NCBI RefSeq assembly: GCF_030936135.1
Contig: NC_082597.1
Span: 41,211,095-41,275,094 of the forward strand
Source of the DNA: Gavia stellata
Lineage: Eukaryota; Chordata; Aves; Gaviiformes; Gaviidae
Direction: 5' to 3'
Length of the DNA: 64,000 nucleotides
Shown: one piece after another, positions 26,084 to 39,570 of the stretch
How positions within the stretch are numbered: the first letter of the stretch is position 1
How the letters are laid out: each line of letters begins with the position of its first letter
The notes under the pieces: model-generated
Told to the model about the DNA's origin: nothing
Databases searched by the model: none
Seen by the model: only the letters and a program-made list of their open reading frames with translations
Position numbers and translations under genes: made by a program

Positions 26084-27420
26084 ATCATAGAATCATTAAG
26101 GTTGGAAAAGACCTGTAAGATCATCAAGTCCAACCATCAACCCAACACCACCATGCCCATTAAACAATGTCCTGCAATGCCATGTCCACATGTTCCTTGA
26201 ACACCTCCAGTGATGGTGACTCCACCACTTCCCTGGGCAGCTTATTCTAGTATCTCACCATTCTCTCAGTAAAGAAATTTTTCCTAATATTCAGCCTGAA
26301 CCTCCCCTGGCGCAACTTGAGGCCATTTCCTCTTGTCCTGCCACTAGTCACTTGGGGGAAGAGGCCAACACCCACCTCTCTGCAACCCCCTTTCAGGTAA
26401 TTGTAGAGAGCGATGAGGTCTCCCCTCAGCCTCCTCTTCTCCAGACTGAACAACCCCAGTTCCCTCAGCCGCTCCTCATAAGACTTGTGTTCCAGACCCC
26501 TCACCAGCTTCGTCGCCCTTCTCTGGATGCGCTCCAGCACCTCAATGTCCTTCTTGTAGTGAGGGGCCCAAAACTGAACACAGTATTCGAGGTGCAGCCT
26601 CACCAGCGCCGAGTACAGGGGCATGATCACCTCCCTACTCCTGCTGGCCACACCATTTCTGATACAGGCCAGGATGCCGTTGGCCTTCTTGGCCACCTGG
26701 GGACACTGCTGGCTCATATTCAGCCGGCTGTCAATCAACACCCCCAGGTCCTTTTCTGCCGGGCAGCTTCTTTCCAGCCACTTGTCCCCAAGCCTGTAGC
26801 GCTGCATGGGGTTGTTGTGACCGAAGTGCAGGACTTGGCATTTGCCTTGTTGAACCTCATACAATTGGCCTCGGCCCATCCATCCAGCCTGTCCAGATCC
26901 CTCTGCAGAGCCTTCCTACCCTCGAGCAGATCAACACTCCCGCCCAACTTGGTGTCATCTGCCAACTTGCTGAGGGAGCACTCAATCCCCTCATCCAGAT
27001 CACCGATACAGATACTAAACAAGACCGGCCCCAAAACTGAGCCAGCCAGGTTTTTACGCAGCGAGGAGTGCACCTGTCTGACGCACGAGTCGCCAGTTTC
27101 TCCAGGAGAATACTGTGGGGAACAGTGTCAAAGGCTTTGCTGAAGTCCAGGTAGACAACATCGACAGCCTTTCCCTCACCCACTAGGCGGGTCACCTGGT
27201 CATAGAAGGAGATCAGGTTGGTCAAGCAGGACCTGCCCTTCATGAACCCGTGCTGGCTGGGCCTGATCCCTTGGTTGTCCTGCATGTGCCCTGTGACCGC
27301 CCTCAAGATGAACCTCTCCATAATCTCCCCAGCACCGAGGTCAGGCTGACAGGCCTGTAGTTCCCCGGATCCTCCTTCCGTCCCTTCTTGTAGATGGGTG
27401 TCACGTTGGCAAGCCAAATC
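26084..27420 (-). mobile_element. CR1 LINE, 5'-truncated, broken reverse-transcriptase ORF2
   Basis: On the - strand this 1.34 kb element begins inside the reverse-transcriptase domain (NYRPVSLTS-like, near 27360) and passes the [13 protein letters not shown] motif. It continues to the end of ORF2 and the CR1 3' tail, read on the + strand as AATCATAGAATCATT at 26084. The coding frame shifts between at least three partly overlapping pieces (27417-26857, 27073-26735, 26879-26247). The catalytic DD of the F/YADD box survives as LADD. It is a dead copy: no start, no endonuclease and multiple frameshifts. A 263-codon open frame on the opposite strand is an antisense shadow. Confidence 0.96.
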
Positions 27421-30400
27421 TTAGTTTGAATCAAAGCTTAGGCTTTTTTTTCCTGACAAATCAGGAAATACATCTTGCAGTGATGCCAACTTTTACTACA
27501 GTTGTGTTAAGGGGTTGCAGATGAAGACTGAGATCCTTGGCACTAGTTGCTGCACAAGCTCAACAAAGACAGCCCCAAAACTAGCTCTCGCTTACCTGTG
27601 CTGGACACTGTTGCTCATGCTACTCTTTGTGGGATTCTGCTAAACACCAGGGTTTTTCCTCTATTTAGGACAAACCTGTGCATCTCAGTGATGTAGCTGT
27701 CTAGTGAATTTAGGCTTTTTCTATCAATAACAATATATACTCTTTCCTCTTGCATTTTTGGAGCTGTCATTGGCCGCTGTATTGAGCAGAATGAGACGGA
27801 GAAACAGTTTTGAGAGTTGTGGAGAATCTGGAATGTTTCTTGCCTGAAGATGGCTTGAAAAGTGATAATCTATGAAACTGTCACCATTATGACAAAGGTA
27901 TTATTCTGTCCAAGATAACTGAAAATATTTTGGCTTGGAGAAAGTATTACTGTAATCTGATTAAAATGATAAATTGCTCTACTGCCAAAATGAAAATTTA
28001 TTTCAAGCTGATCTCTTCTGGTTCTTAATTTTTTTCCAAGACTTAAGTTTACCAAACTTGGCTAAAACTTTCAATTGACTGGGATGTTCTACAGCCCTGA
28101 AGTAATGGGAGGGACTGTGTAGGGAGGAGCTGTGTACTCATTCATATTCCACTGGACAGTTTGGAGCTTTGATTGTATTTATTCAGTACTGGGATGTTGA
28201 AAGATAGATTGCAAAAGTAATTGTTTCCATCTATTTCCACTGCTTTGCACACTCAGGCAAGCAGCATGACCTGATGCAGCTGCAGAGTGAAGGTGAAAAG
28301 AAGGCTTCTGTGCCTCTCCTGCTTGTTGTCTGCACTGATCCTTCTTGATGAATTACTACTACAGGAAACTTTCTGTGCTGGAGATCCCCCTGTACAAGAA
28401 AGGAAACATACATGTTCTCTGCTTGCTTCTCTATCTCTATTCTAGATGGTGATAGGTACTACAGCAGTAATACCCAGTTCTTGACAAGTCATTTTTTTCA
28501 GTGTATCTAGCCTCACTGGTCTCTTGAAAGGGGTTTTAATACGTCCTTGTAGGTCACCCAGAAGCAATGCAATTTGAAAGTATGACAACAAAGGATAATG
28601 AGTAGCAGTATTGCAACAATCTTCCCCAGCAATTGGTCATATCCTGCCTCCAAACCAGTGAAGAGAGAGTATTGGAAGTTTAATGGCGAGTCCTTGCTAC
28701 CTCTGATACCTGACTCCTGATTCTTGGATATTGGAAGTGACTTAGAAGAAATCCAAGTAGAGAAGATCAGAGAGAGCAAGGACTACTTTCTCATCTGTTG
28801 CCAGGTAGTTAATATCCTATGACAGATCCAAACTCATTTAACAGATTTCTTTTGAGCTGTTGAAACTGTTAAATTGCAGACCCTTCTTTAAGTTAACCAT
28901 CACTCCATTCTGAAAAGTCAACAAATTTGGGACTCGCAGTGGAAGAGAACAAGTAGTTTCTGTTTTTCAGGACAGGAAACTTACACTGCCTAATCAGGCT
29001 TTTCTTAGTGGAAAGGGAAGAGGAAAGCGCTTGATGCCTGAAGATTTAAGTGCTCTCAGTGCTATTTGATTATACAGGCATTATAATGATTGTCTTACTG
29101 GATTTTTCTCATCAGATAAGCTCAATGAGCTTATCAGGCTCAGTCAAATAGAATACTTTTCTTTGAACCCAGAGAAAATCTTAGAAGGCCAAAAGCCAAC
29201 ACTGAAAAGGATACAGCATTTTTAATATCAGGTAACTTGACATTGTCAAATGTTGTAGGAATATTCTATTTGGCATTTGTGGGTAACAGAAACTGAAAAA
29301 AAAATATGAAAACATAGTATCTAGCAGAGACTTCACAAACTTATAACTTTCCCAGTGCCTTGCTGCAGCTGGAGTTCTTAAGTATGTCTTAGAGTATTTT
29401 ATATACCAGTGTATTTACATGGAGGTAGTTCTGTGATAAATTAATTCCAAATGATCAATCAACTAAGGAAACAAGAACTTCTTTAGCACGGCTGCTATTC
29501 TATCAATGCCTAATATTAAAAGTGAAAATGCATGTAAGTGGAAATGGATCAATAGAAATGGGAAAAAATGTGTACTGAAAATCAATACAGGTAAACAGAG
29601 CTGGAAATTCTTGTTACTGTCATGTCTGAAAATTGTTCTCTCTTAACATTTTAGTAAGTCACAGAATTTGAAACTTGATGAACAGTCTGTAATAAAATGG
29701 CCCTGAAAATTACTGGAGGTTGGGGGCATTGGCCTGGCTTACAAAGAGATTTGGTAAAAACTCAGATCCCAAGTTTTTTATGTTACAAATACAATAACAA
29801 ATTTCTGAACCCATCTGAGTACAATGTGATGAAAGATGGCTTTAAGATGCCAAACCAGGCTCAGTGAGGTTGCTCTACATCATGCCAGTATATACCCCAG
29901 AGACTGTAGTGTGAGCAGGGACCCATCAAAATGCAGCTTTGATTCTCAAAACTGGTCTTTGGCAGCCCAGAACAGGTCATGAGGAAGAAGCAGTTGCTGT
30001 TGAACCTCATTTGCCAGTTTAATGATAGCCCCAGGCACACTGCCTGCATGCTAAGGGAGCAGCAAAACCAAGTCAAATATGGAACCAAGGCTCAAGACTG
30101 GGAATCTTCCACCAATTATGTGTTTGTACCTTACTGATGTCCTACCTCCACAATGAATGTTTGTGCACATTCCCTAGTGAAAATTGCTGTTCAGCTGATG
30201 ATGTGGATTTGAACTGGATGGACATTGTGAGTGAAAACAGCAAGCAGTGGGAAAAGCAGGGCAAGATAGGAGGAGTTTGCACAGTTCCTGCTTTTGCTAT
30301 TCTTAGCCCTTTCACTTGCACTTTAAAAAAGTCAGTAGCTATATCCTACTATTTTTGTGTCAGAAAGTGTATTTTCTATTTGGTGAGAATTTTTTGGTGA

Positions 30401-33184
30401 AGAAACTGAGTCTTAAGAGCTTTTTTAGAGTAAATGTAGCTCCTTCACAGATTTAGTCTTTCTAAAGTCTGTCAGCATCTCGTTAAAGGGGCTATATTAA
30501 ATGGTGAAGAGCAAGTGTGCTGCCTGTAGTTACACCCTGCAATTGGAGTCCTATGGTGAATGTTTCAAATAGCAAGAGGCAGCAGAGTATCCAACGCACC
30601 TCCGATTACCAGTCTACTCTCCCATTGTTTTGTGACATAAAGTAATTGCAAAACAATCCTCAACTGCAAGATGTGCCCATACTGGTTAGAGAAGTTGGTT
30701 TGAGGCTTAAAATGATACTAAATTGTATTTTGATTGGAGCCTTCAAGGAATCTTGACCATCCTTTCAGTATGTGAATACTGCAGTGCTTGGCACCATGGG
30801 ACACCGATTCTATTTCAGGGACTTAGGGATTTCAGCTTGTGTGGGAAACGGAGTGATCTCTGAAGTGGATTATGATGGTAAGTGAAGAGAAGGAAGGAAG
30901 TACTGTGTTAGTAACACAGACTCATCCTTAGCATTGCTTTTTCAATGGCTGGGATGAAATACAGCATTGGCTACCCCCACCCGAAAACAATTGTTCCGTT
31001 AGTTTCCTGCTCTTCCCAAGAAATGTTGCCTGTTGGTGGTGTCGTAATGCATATGTAGAAGTGATGGGGTTACTACTATTTGTCTTCGCTTTCTGCATTC
31101 CTAGCTCTGGCAATACTAGTCTGTGCCAATGAGCAAACAACAGATCAGTTTCTGTTTAGTCATCACTCTTGGATAGCTTCCAACTAGCCTCTGTGGAGGC
31201 TGATGCAATCATGAATCTCTCCTTGCATGACAAACGCAGATCATTTCATGTTGGTATCTGCTCTGCTTCTTCTATATTTAAAAAAAAAGTTTCTTGTCCC
31301 ACTGAGAGAATAAAGCTATTGTAAACTTGTGATCAGTTGTACCAACCGTAATGTTTTCTTACAACAAATCTTGTATGTTTTGGTTTGTTTCATATTCTGG
31401 AATTCTATTAATACTTGATATGCAAAGACAAAATATCAGGTTCACAAATAGGAACTCAGAGCTGTGGTTACGGATATACAAAATGTGACATAGTGCAAAT
31501 ACTTGAAGAAAGCTCATCCAGTGTACTGCCTTCATGTCTTGTTACATCTCCATGCCTTCATGCTCTAAATACAAATAAATGCTGCTGGGGAATGGGATTT
31601 CCTTCCTTTTGATTTCAGTCTGTGTGTACTTAATTTCTTTGTCCCTGTCCATGTCTAACCTTGCGGCAGAAGGCAGCCAAGCGTGGAACACTACTATACC
31701 TGCATGCTTTACTTGCACAGATTAGGTTTTTTATGTTTTCTTAGAGGAATAGGTTAGGCTATCATATCTTCATTTCTCAGTTTCTACATTGAGGAAGAGA
31801 CAATTAGTGAGTAAAGAAGATCCTAATTGGTTCCCAGAGGCTATATTTTTACTGCCAAATAAATTAGGCTAGGGTGCATAAGGAGCTCTGGCCTTGAGAG
31901 CAAATGGCACAGTACAGCTTTCATCCAGCTGGCTAAGTTCTCTTCTTCCCTTTAGATCATATTTACGTGCTGCCGGCTTAGACTGGCTGTGCTGTTCCCT
32001 GTGCTGTGTCTAGGTATTAGTCTGAGAAACCTTAAATGCTGTGGGCCATAGTTATATGAAAGAGCATGCCAATGATTAAACAGCAAGACCGACTGTAAGT
32101 CAGTACCCCAGGCTTACTTGGTTGACTTGAATGGATGTAGCCAGAGCCTGATCTCCCTCCTGCTTTCCTACTTGTGGAGTAGGACAGGTGGATTCTCTTT
32201 TTACCTTTTGCTCTTGAATGTGGAAAACAAAGGCATGTGACAGCTAAATCCTGGGATGTCTCCTTTATTGTCTATAATATAATTCACGCTGAGGACTGGT
32301 ACCTCTCAGAATATGAGGAACTCAAGAGAAGCCTGGTCTGCAGCTTCCTCCTGGGTGTCCTGCTGCACCCAGAGTCCAGGACAGCACACCATTTACTGTC
32401 TGCTCGTGATGTGTGACAAACTGGAGTAGCCTGGAAAAATTGTGGGTTGCATCTTGTAGGCTTGGAATCAAGGCTTGGAATATATCCATTTCCTGTGAGC
32501 AGAAAAAAGGTTGAAGGGAAAGATATTTTTGGCACTGTTTATCTTTGTTTCTCTGCTGTGGGGTTTTTGTTTGTACAAATTAAGCCTGTGATGGAAGGAC
32601 TTGACAGAATCCGCACTTGTCTTGTGTGGGCCAGGCTTTCATGTGGTTGAGCGTGCGGGCAGCTGACACTTCTGAATACAGGAATGGATCTTGGACCTCT
32701 GCTGAAATAGCTACGTGAACAACAACAACAGCAGCTGCTGCAGCTCTTGGCATAGCAATAATAGCTACACTTGCAGCTGTGACAGCAACAGAAACCACAA
32801 GAAAGCCAGTAACACTTTCTGGCTGCGCACTCGGTGCTGGCTGGGGTGCTGTGAGTACTTTTATGCGGCAGAAGATTCCTTATTAGAGCAGATGGCTACT
32901 TAAAATCCAATGAAGAGTGAGCCACCAAGCTGGAGATACCCTCCTTCTTAGATTCCCATCTGTGTAGTGTGCAAAGGGTTGGACTTTAGCATAGAGCTAC
33001 AGACTGGCGCATTGTTTTCTTAACGGGCTTATGGAGAAGGGAGAGGAACCTGCTAGCACTATGTCAGTCTATGGAACTTGGGGTTATGTATCATTCAGGT
33101 TTGTAAACTGAAATAATGTAATGCACCGTTACAGGCTGGGGACTGACTGGCTGGAAAGCAGCTTTGCATGGAAGGATCTAAGTG
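27421..33184. other. Intergenic DNA, no gene recognised
   Basis: AT-rich sequence with only short open frames lacking family motifs. A short CAA/CAG-type low-complexity patch lies near 32716-32745. Nothing else can be supported. Confidence 0.55.
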
Positions 33185-33832
33185 TCATGATGTGCAACAA
33201 GTTGGTGATAAGCCAGCAAAGAAGGCCAACGGCATCCTAAGCTGCATCAGGAAGAGCATTGCCAGCAGGCTGACGGAGGTGATCCTTCCCCTCAGCCCTC
33301 ATGAGAGACTTCTAGAGTGCTGGATCTAGTGCTGAGCTCCCCAGTACAACAGAGACATTGACATGCTGGAGCAAGGCCTGTGAACCTGTGAAGGGCTATC
33401 AAGGACAATTAGGAGACTGGACCATCTGTCATATGAAGAGAGGCTGACAGAGCTGGGACTGTTCAGTCTCGAGAAGGCTCAGAGGATCTTGTCAACATTT
33501 AAAAATACATTATGAGAGGGACTAAAGAAGGTGGAGCTGGTCTCTTCAGTGGTGTCCAGTGAAAGGACAAGACGAAACGCACACAAACAAATACAAGAAA
33601 TTCCATTTAAGCATAAGAAAAATCTCGTTCACTCTAAAGGTCGCCAAACACTGCAGCAGCTTGACTGAGGAGGTTGTGGTGTCTCTATCCTTGGAGATAC
33701 TCAAAACTCAAACTGGACAAGGCCCTGAGCAACCTGATCTGCTCTACAATCTAATCTGCTCTGGGCTGGAGGGTCAAACTAGATGATCTCTAAAGGTTTC
33801 TGCCAACCTCAACCTTTCTGTGATCCTGTGAT
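33185..33832 (+). mobile_element. Old, diverged CR1 fragment
   Basis: The + strand keeps a recognisable CR1 ORF2 end in order: AAGGCCAACGGCATCCTAAG near 33224, GAGAGGCTGACAGAGCTGGG near 33439, and GGTTTCTGCCAACCTCAACC near 33796. It closes with a decayed tail (TTTCTGTGATCCTGTGAT) ending about 33832. It has many substitutions and small indels, so it is much older than the CR1 copies in TBC1D15. No open frame remains. Confidence 0.85.
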
Positions 33833-36317
33833 ATTGCAGCCTGGTAGCAAAGAGACATTTTGCTCTCCATCTTGAATAACGATATACTCATTGTTATGCA
33901 ATGATAGTTTGCAAAAAAACAAGGGAGAAGAGCCCAAGAGGGATGTGTAGCAGATTGGGCAACTAGCTAGAAGGTGATCATGTATCTCATGGAGTAAATT
34001 GGTCCCTGTGACTGAGAGCTCTCTGAAACACCCCTGCCTTCTTGACAGGGAGGCAAGTGACGGCTGGCACGCTGAGAGCAGCATGGTTGGACGGGAGACC
34101 CAGGAAGTCCTGTGGGACCTGTTGATCATTCACCAAAGAAACTTAAGAGCAGAAACTCCTTTCCTATGTCTGGCAGAAGGAGAATGGAGCTGCACTGAGC
34201 CCATCTTCCTCAAAGGAGAGTAAAGTCTCAATGCAAAGCCTGAGAAGTCTAAAGCTTGACATTAAGGCACCTCTGAGAGAAGACTTACCTGGGACACAAA
34301 AAGAAGCCTGGTTGTTGTGTGAGAACTATCACTTAGTGAGGATTGATTTCAAACTCAGGTGTGCAATTCAGTGGGACTGATACCTGTGTTTGGGAGTAAT
34401 GGATGATTCCCAAGGATTGGGGTGGTCCTAAGGCCAGATAAGAAACAAATATATTATATTTTAATGCTTTAAATCGATGACAAGTTGAAGACTTTACACA
34501 CATATTCTGGTTTTGCATATTCCGGTGACGTTTTCCAACAAAATTTTATTAACTTTGGAAATGCAAGCATGAACTGATGTCCAGCAGTAATACAAATGGG
34601 ATTTATCTTTTAATTCTTTACTTAGTTGACAGCTCCTTTAGGTAATGCTGTGCTGTTCCCTGTTGTGGTTGCACAACAGGAGTGCAAGCTTTTCATCTCG
34701 GGCTTGTTTCACAGACTTTGAAGGCTATCTCTTCCTCTGTTATGGTGCTTCTTGGGAAATTCTTGGGAATCAAAGCTTTAAAATATCTTTAAATAAAGAC
34801 ATATATGTTTCTAACCATTCTTCCATTGGCATACAATGTTTCTCTGTAAAGCTGTTTTTCAGAATTACTTATATGTTGCTTTCGCAGTGTACCTGAATAT
34901 TTGCAAAATTATGGGCCCATCTACATGTACATTTTAAAGTCTACGTTTGAAGACTGCAGGAGCTTCTCTTCCTCATTCTAATCTCTTCCTTTTGAACTGC
35001 ATGTTGAGTAGGCCTGTGCACAACTCTAGATCCAAAGATCAGGAATGTTTTAAACATAGGGTTTTAGTCAGGTCATTGTTTTTCCATGTTTTTAGCTCAA
35101 GGCTTATGCAGAACTCCATGATGCTTCTATAAGCATTCAGGCTCCACTGAGCTTCAGGAATGTTCAAGTATTTGCTGGTCAATGATTTTTTTTAAATTGT
35201 ACCATTCTTATACCTCTTGTTTCCTCCAAGTCTAGTCTCCAAAGCCCCAGCTGCTGCTTTTCTTAGGGAATAATGGAAGATAGTTTTGTCTTTTTGGTCA
35301 GGTTTTGAGCTGCAACTCCCTAGTACAGACACTGATTACGTTAGCACAGGTCTGGCAACAATAACCGGTCCTAACAAACTAAATAATCTTTATCTAGATT
35401 ATAATGTTTAAGGAAATAAGTCTAGAAATAATTCCCGTTTCCTGGATATTTTCACAGCTCCATCTCTTTCAAAAATTTATTCTGAGTTTCTCTGTGTCAG
35501 CCTGTCCCCTGCTAAGTGATCCTTTTCTCCCATCCTTCTGAAGAACACTTTTGCCATTATTTTGAGTCGTAGTTCCATGTTTGGCAAAGCAACTCTTGAT
35601 TTTGTGTATAGATACATAAACCCATTGTGTTAACCCCCTTCTCCCCTCATAAGGGCTGTACAGTAGCTGTTCCTCACTGCTTACATCTTATGTGGAGCCT
35701 ACATCTTAGTATTCCCCAATTCCCACTCAGTGTTTCTATTCTCATTGAGTGACTGTACAAATGAATATGGGAATGCTGGAAGCTTAAGGGAAAATGCATA
35801 GAGGAGCACAGGTAGCATTCAGTGAGCCTACAGAGACACTGTAATGAACTGTTAATTAGCATGTTTTTAGTGATGAACACACTGAAAGAAGAAACTTGTA
35901 GTAGTAGTATTACCATAGTACCTTAAAAATCTCATAAAGGAATAAGATCCTGCTGTGCTAGATTCTTTACCTTGGCTTCTAACTCAGGTAAATAAGCAAA
36001 TTTGAATGGCAGTCTCTTGAACTGGCTTTCCCTTAAATGACCAGATTTGTTGAAAAGCAGCCATTAACCCTTATTCGGGTCAGGAATAAACAAGATTTTT
36101 CAACCATACTCAGTGGAGAAAATGGAAAACAGTTGTTTTGCTCAGAGCAGGATCTTCTGCAAGCATGTCGCACTGAGCATGTCTCTAACCCCCACGCACT
36201 GGTTTTGGTCCCTCTTTCAGTCCTTCAGCTGAGAATCATGCTTCTCAGCTGATTGCAGGGTGCCTCTGCAGTTGTGTTCCTGAGTCTGCCAAGAGGTCAT
36301 ACGCTCTGTCCCAAAGC
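33833..36317. other. Intergenic DNA, no gene recognised
   Basis: AT-rich with short unremarkable open frames. No repeat family recognised. Confidence 0.55.
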
Positions 36318-36424
36318 AAAAGTGACCCTGAGCAATCTGACCCAACTACTAAATTTGTCCTGTAGCGAGATGGACCAGATGACATACAAAAGTTCCTTCC
36401 AACCTAAATTATTTTATGATCATA
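36318..36424 (+). mobile_element. Very short old CR1 3'-end remnant
   Basis: About 100 bp keep the CR1 closing order: a GAGCAATCTGACC segment, then CCAGATGACATACAAAAG, then TTCCTTCCAACCTAAATTAT and TTTTATGAT. The conserved phrase CTTCCAACCTAAA with a degraded octamer tail supports a + strand CR1 stub. Confidence 0.7.
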
Positions 36425-38870
36425 TGAAAAATAAGGACTCTATCCAGTCCCACTGACAATCAAAGAATAGGTAAGAAACAACACATGGATGCAGACAGAC
36501 AGAATAGACAAGGAAACAATGAGACAATGTAGTGGTCAGCACCATCAGTGGTGGTTTTAGTTCATCAACCATCTACTTCATACCAATTTTTGGGGTACCT
36601 TCTCTAGCAAAAGGGAGGACAGATTTTAAAGAAGACTAATGAGACAGCTTGGTGCACTTCTAAGAGAGTTTTTGCCCTCCAGGAATGTCAGCTTGAGGAA
36701 AAAGCCTTTCACACAACTTCTTGCGTGAAAATTTTAATTATAATAGGCAGTCTAGCACTGAGTTGACTTGATGTGGAAGCTGGATCTTTGGCAGTGAGTG
36801 AGAGTGGGAGGTAATCATCCTCAAAATGAGGAAGGGCATTTTATGTTGGGTCCTAGAGAAGGGTGAGAGTTAGTAGATGGACAGGACGAGCTAGATGAGA
36901 GGATTAAAGTGATATGGGCTAGGTGAATGACCGTTGCAAAAGCATTCTGCAGGAGTCCAAAGAGATCAAAATCATGTTGGTCACTGTCAACAAACAGAAT
37001 GTTACAAGAAAAAATGTTTAGCTGTGTGGATAGACAGGAAAAGCTGTGCTTTGGTGCTGTTGTACAAGAAAAAGTCTGCAAGGGAGCTAGCTGTAATGTG
37101 AAAGAGAGAATTCAGACTGAGGCATCAATCAAGCTGTAGGCTCTGGAGACAGATGGATATTGATATTGAAGAGAGAGAGATGGGTTCCAAGAGAGTCTGA
37201 AGGAAGATAAAACCATTTTGCCTGTTTGCTGCCTGCAGATGATAAAAAAAGATTTTAATTTGGATCAGGATTAATGGCTGTAGTAGAAATAAAGCAGTAA
37301 GTCATGAGATAAATATGTATTTATTGACACAATTACCTACAAAGAGAGGCAGGCTTTGATTGAATATGCTAATGATCAAGTCCAAGAGATAGAACTAGAA
37401 GACGGCAGTCATGCTAGTGAAGAGAGCAGACTTCAAGGAGTCCGTTGTAGATTGTGATATAGGCTAATGAAGCTGAGATGGGAGTCTTAATTCTGAGCTT
37501 CTCCTAGGAAAGGAAACCTTGACAAAGCAGTTTCAATGGAGGACCAGATGAGATTATGCAATGGAGCTAAGCAAAGGAAGTCCCCAGTGTTCACTGCAGA
37601 CTTCAGGGAGCTGAGAGATGAAAAGGAAGTGGAGAGAGGAATGAGATTACAGGTGGCTAACTAATGTATGATTATATTGCAAGGAGAAAGAAATAAAGAA
37701 AAATTATAAGAAAGGGAAAGGATGAAAATGAACACATGGGAGACCAAACGAGATGAAACCAGTGTGGGTGTGGAAGATGGCAATGACAATTTCACCTCTC
37801 AAAGCAATTAATTTATGGTGATGCATTTTTAATGTGTAGCCTTATTCCTTGTATTCACCATGACGCTCAGTTGTGCTCTTACTAAATTCAAAGAAAGGGA
37901 CCACCAAAGCTATGATGTCCATTTTTGCTGTGCCCATACAGCTTTCCAGACCTAGGTATTACTAGAAGGACTTGTGTTCTGACTCTGGTTTTATTTTATT
38001 TTCTCATCTTTACGCATGTTTATATACAGAGAGTCAAACAGGCTCTCACCACTTTGAAGCAAATCAGTATTTGTCTTGAGAATTGCAAACCTGGTTTTCC
38101 ATGGTAAAAAGTACAGTATGGGTGTTAATCTAGCCAAATGGGTTTTTAATTTGAGAAGTCAGAAGCAAATTATAATGCCATTTTATGACAGAGAAAAAAA
38201 AACCCCAAAACCCAAAATTACCTTTGCTCCTTCAGAGTAGCAAATCAGGTGCTTGTGAGCATCTCATTATTCTGTTTCAAATAAACAACATTTGGAGATA
38301 GACTATTTGCTCAAAATACGTTATGATAAGGTGTTAGAATATAACAAATGTCTTAAACCCCATCTTTATTTATGGCTCTCAGCAGGATCAAATGTTGCAC
38401 ACATTAAGAGAAAGCTAAATTTTTTAAGTAATACCATGCATTATATGCTTTTCCAGGTAAAGACCAATCAAAACCTGTTGACATTCGCAGAAGAATTCTT
38501 TCAGACTTTATAAATCTCTACACATATGAATGCTGAATATTTGCTAACATAGATGAGATTGTAATTAAGATTTGGCTTTATCCATGATGAATACGAATGT
38601 GTTACGTGTTGAAAGCCATCATCTTGAAAGTGGTGTATTTTTCACTAACAGTAAAAATCTGGTCCATGAGTTTTAGGGCAGCTTAATGGCCCATATGGGC
38701 CTTGATACTTATATCGTGCAACAGCAGGAAGAGAAATAAAACAACTGGAGAAAATACGATGTGTTTTATATAAAATTTTCAACAGTCCTCAAATTGTAAT
38801 TACAATCTCAGGCGGCTCAGAAAAAGCTTTAAGGGTGAGAAAAAAAAAAAAATCCCCTTTTTTTCCTTAC
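36425..38870. other. Intergenic DNA upstream of TBC1D15, no gene recognised
   Basis: AT-rich, with a purine-biased + strand between about 37140 and 37760. I see no exon, RNA gene or interspersed repeat. Confidence 0.55.
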
Positions 38871-39543
38871 TGCCATTCTTTCACGATCTAGCTGGGTCGC
38901 TACCGCTCTCCTGGCTGCGGAGGCCGGCCGGGTTTCCAACACGGGCAGGTGCGTCGGCTGTTCTGTGGCGCCCCTGCTGGGTAAACGCTTCACTGCGGCC
39001 TTGTCCTTCACCGCCTCCTTACCCCGCGACTCTCTTCGAAACCTGTGCGGGGGGTAACGGGCAGCGCGACGCCCAGCCAAGGGCGGGCCAGGGACGGGCC
39101 GCGGGGCGGCCCGGCCCACAGGCAAGCCGCTTCCCCGCGGCTAGGCACCGGCCAGTCTCGCAGGGAGCTGCCTGCGGAGGATTCAAAATGAGCGAAAAGA
39201 ACAAGGAAACAGAGCACAGCCTTTGGAAAAAGAAATAAAACCGCCATTTTCTCCCCTGTCCCGGCGGCGCCCCGTCAGGTGGACAGGCCGCCGCCGCCGG
39301 CGGGAGCGGGGCGGAGCTCTCCCCTTCGCCCCGCCCCCCGTGGCCGGAGCCCCGCCCCCCAGCTGGGCCCGGCGGTTCCCAGCGTCGCCGTCGCGCCTTT
39401 CCCTGACCGGGCGGGCGGTGGGGGCGTCGCCCACCCGAGTGCGCCTGCGCCGCCTACCCGGCCGCGGAGGGGCTGACGGGGGTTGTTGTGGAGCGGCGGG
39501 GAAGCACGTGAAGAGCGCAACGTCATCATAAACACTCGTAGGC

Positions 39544-39556
39544 AACATGGCGGCGC
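39544..39556 (+). promoter_or_regulatory. TBC1D15: YY1-like motif overlapping the TBC1D15 start codon
   Basis: AACATGGCGGCG covers the initiation codon and matches the YY1 core (AAnATGGCGGC). It also gives a good initiation context (A at -3, G at +4). YY1 sites over start codons are a known feature of housekeeping promoters; binding here is inferred. Confidence 0.5.
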
Positions 39557-39570
39557 CTCCGAGCGGCAAG
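39547..39570 (+). CDS. TBC1D15: TBC1D15 coding exon 1
   Basis: Eight codons (MAAPPSGK) in a strong start context, followed by donor AAG|GTAACG at 39571. Position, length and phase match the short first exon of mammalian TBC1D15. It ends in phase 0. Confidence 0.92.

Noticed and set aside
26352-27143. A 263-codon + strand open frame
   Set aside because: It is exactly antisense to the CR1 ORF2 remnant and has no independent homology.
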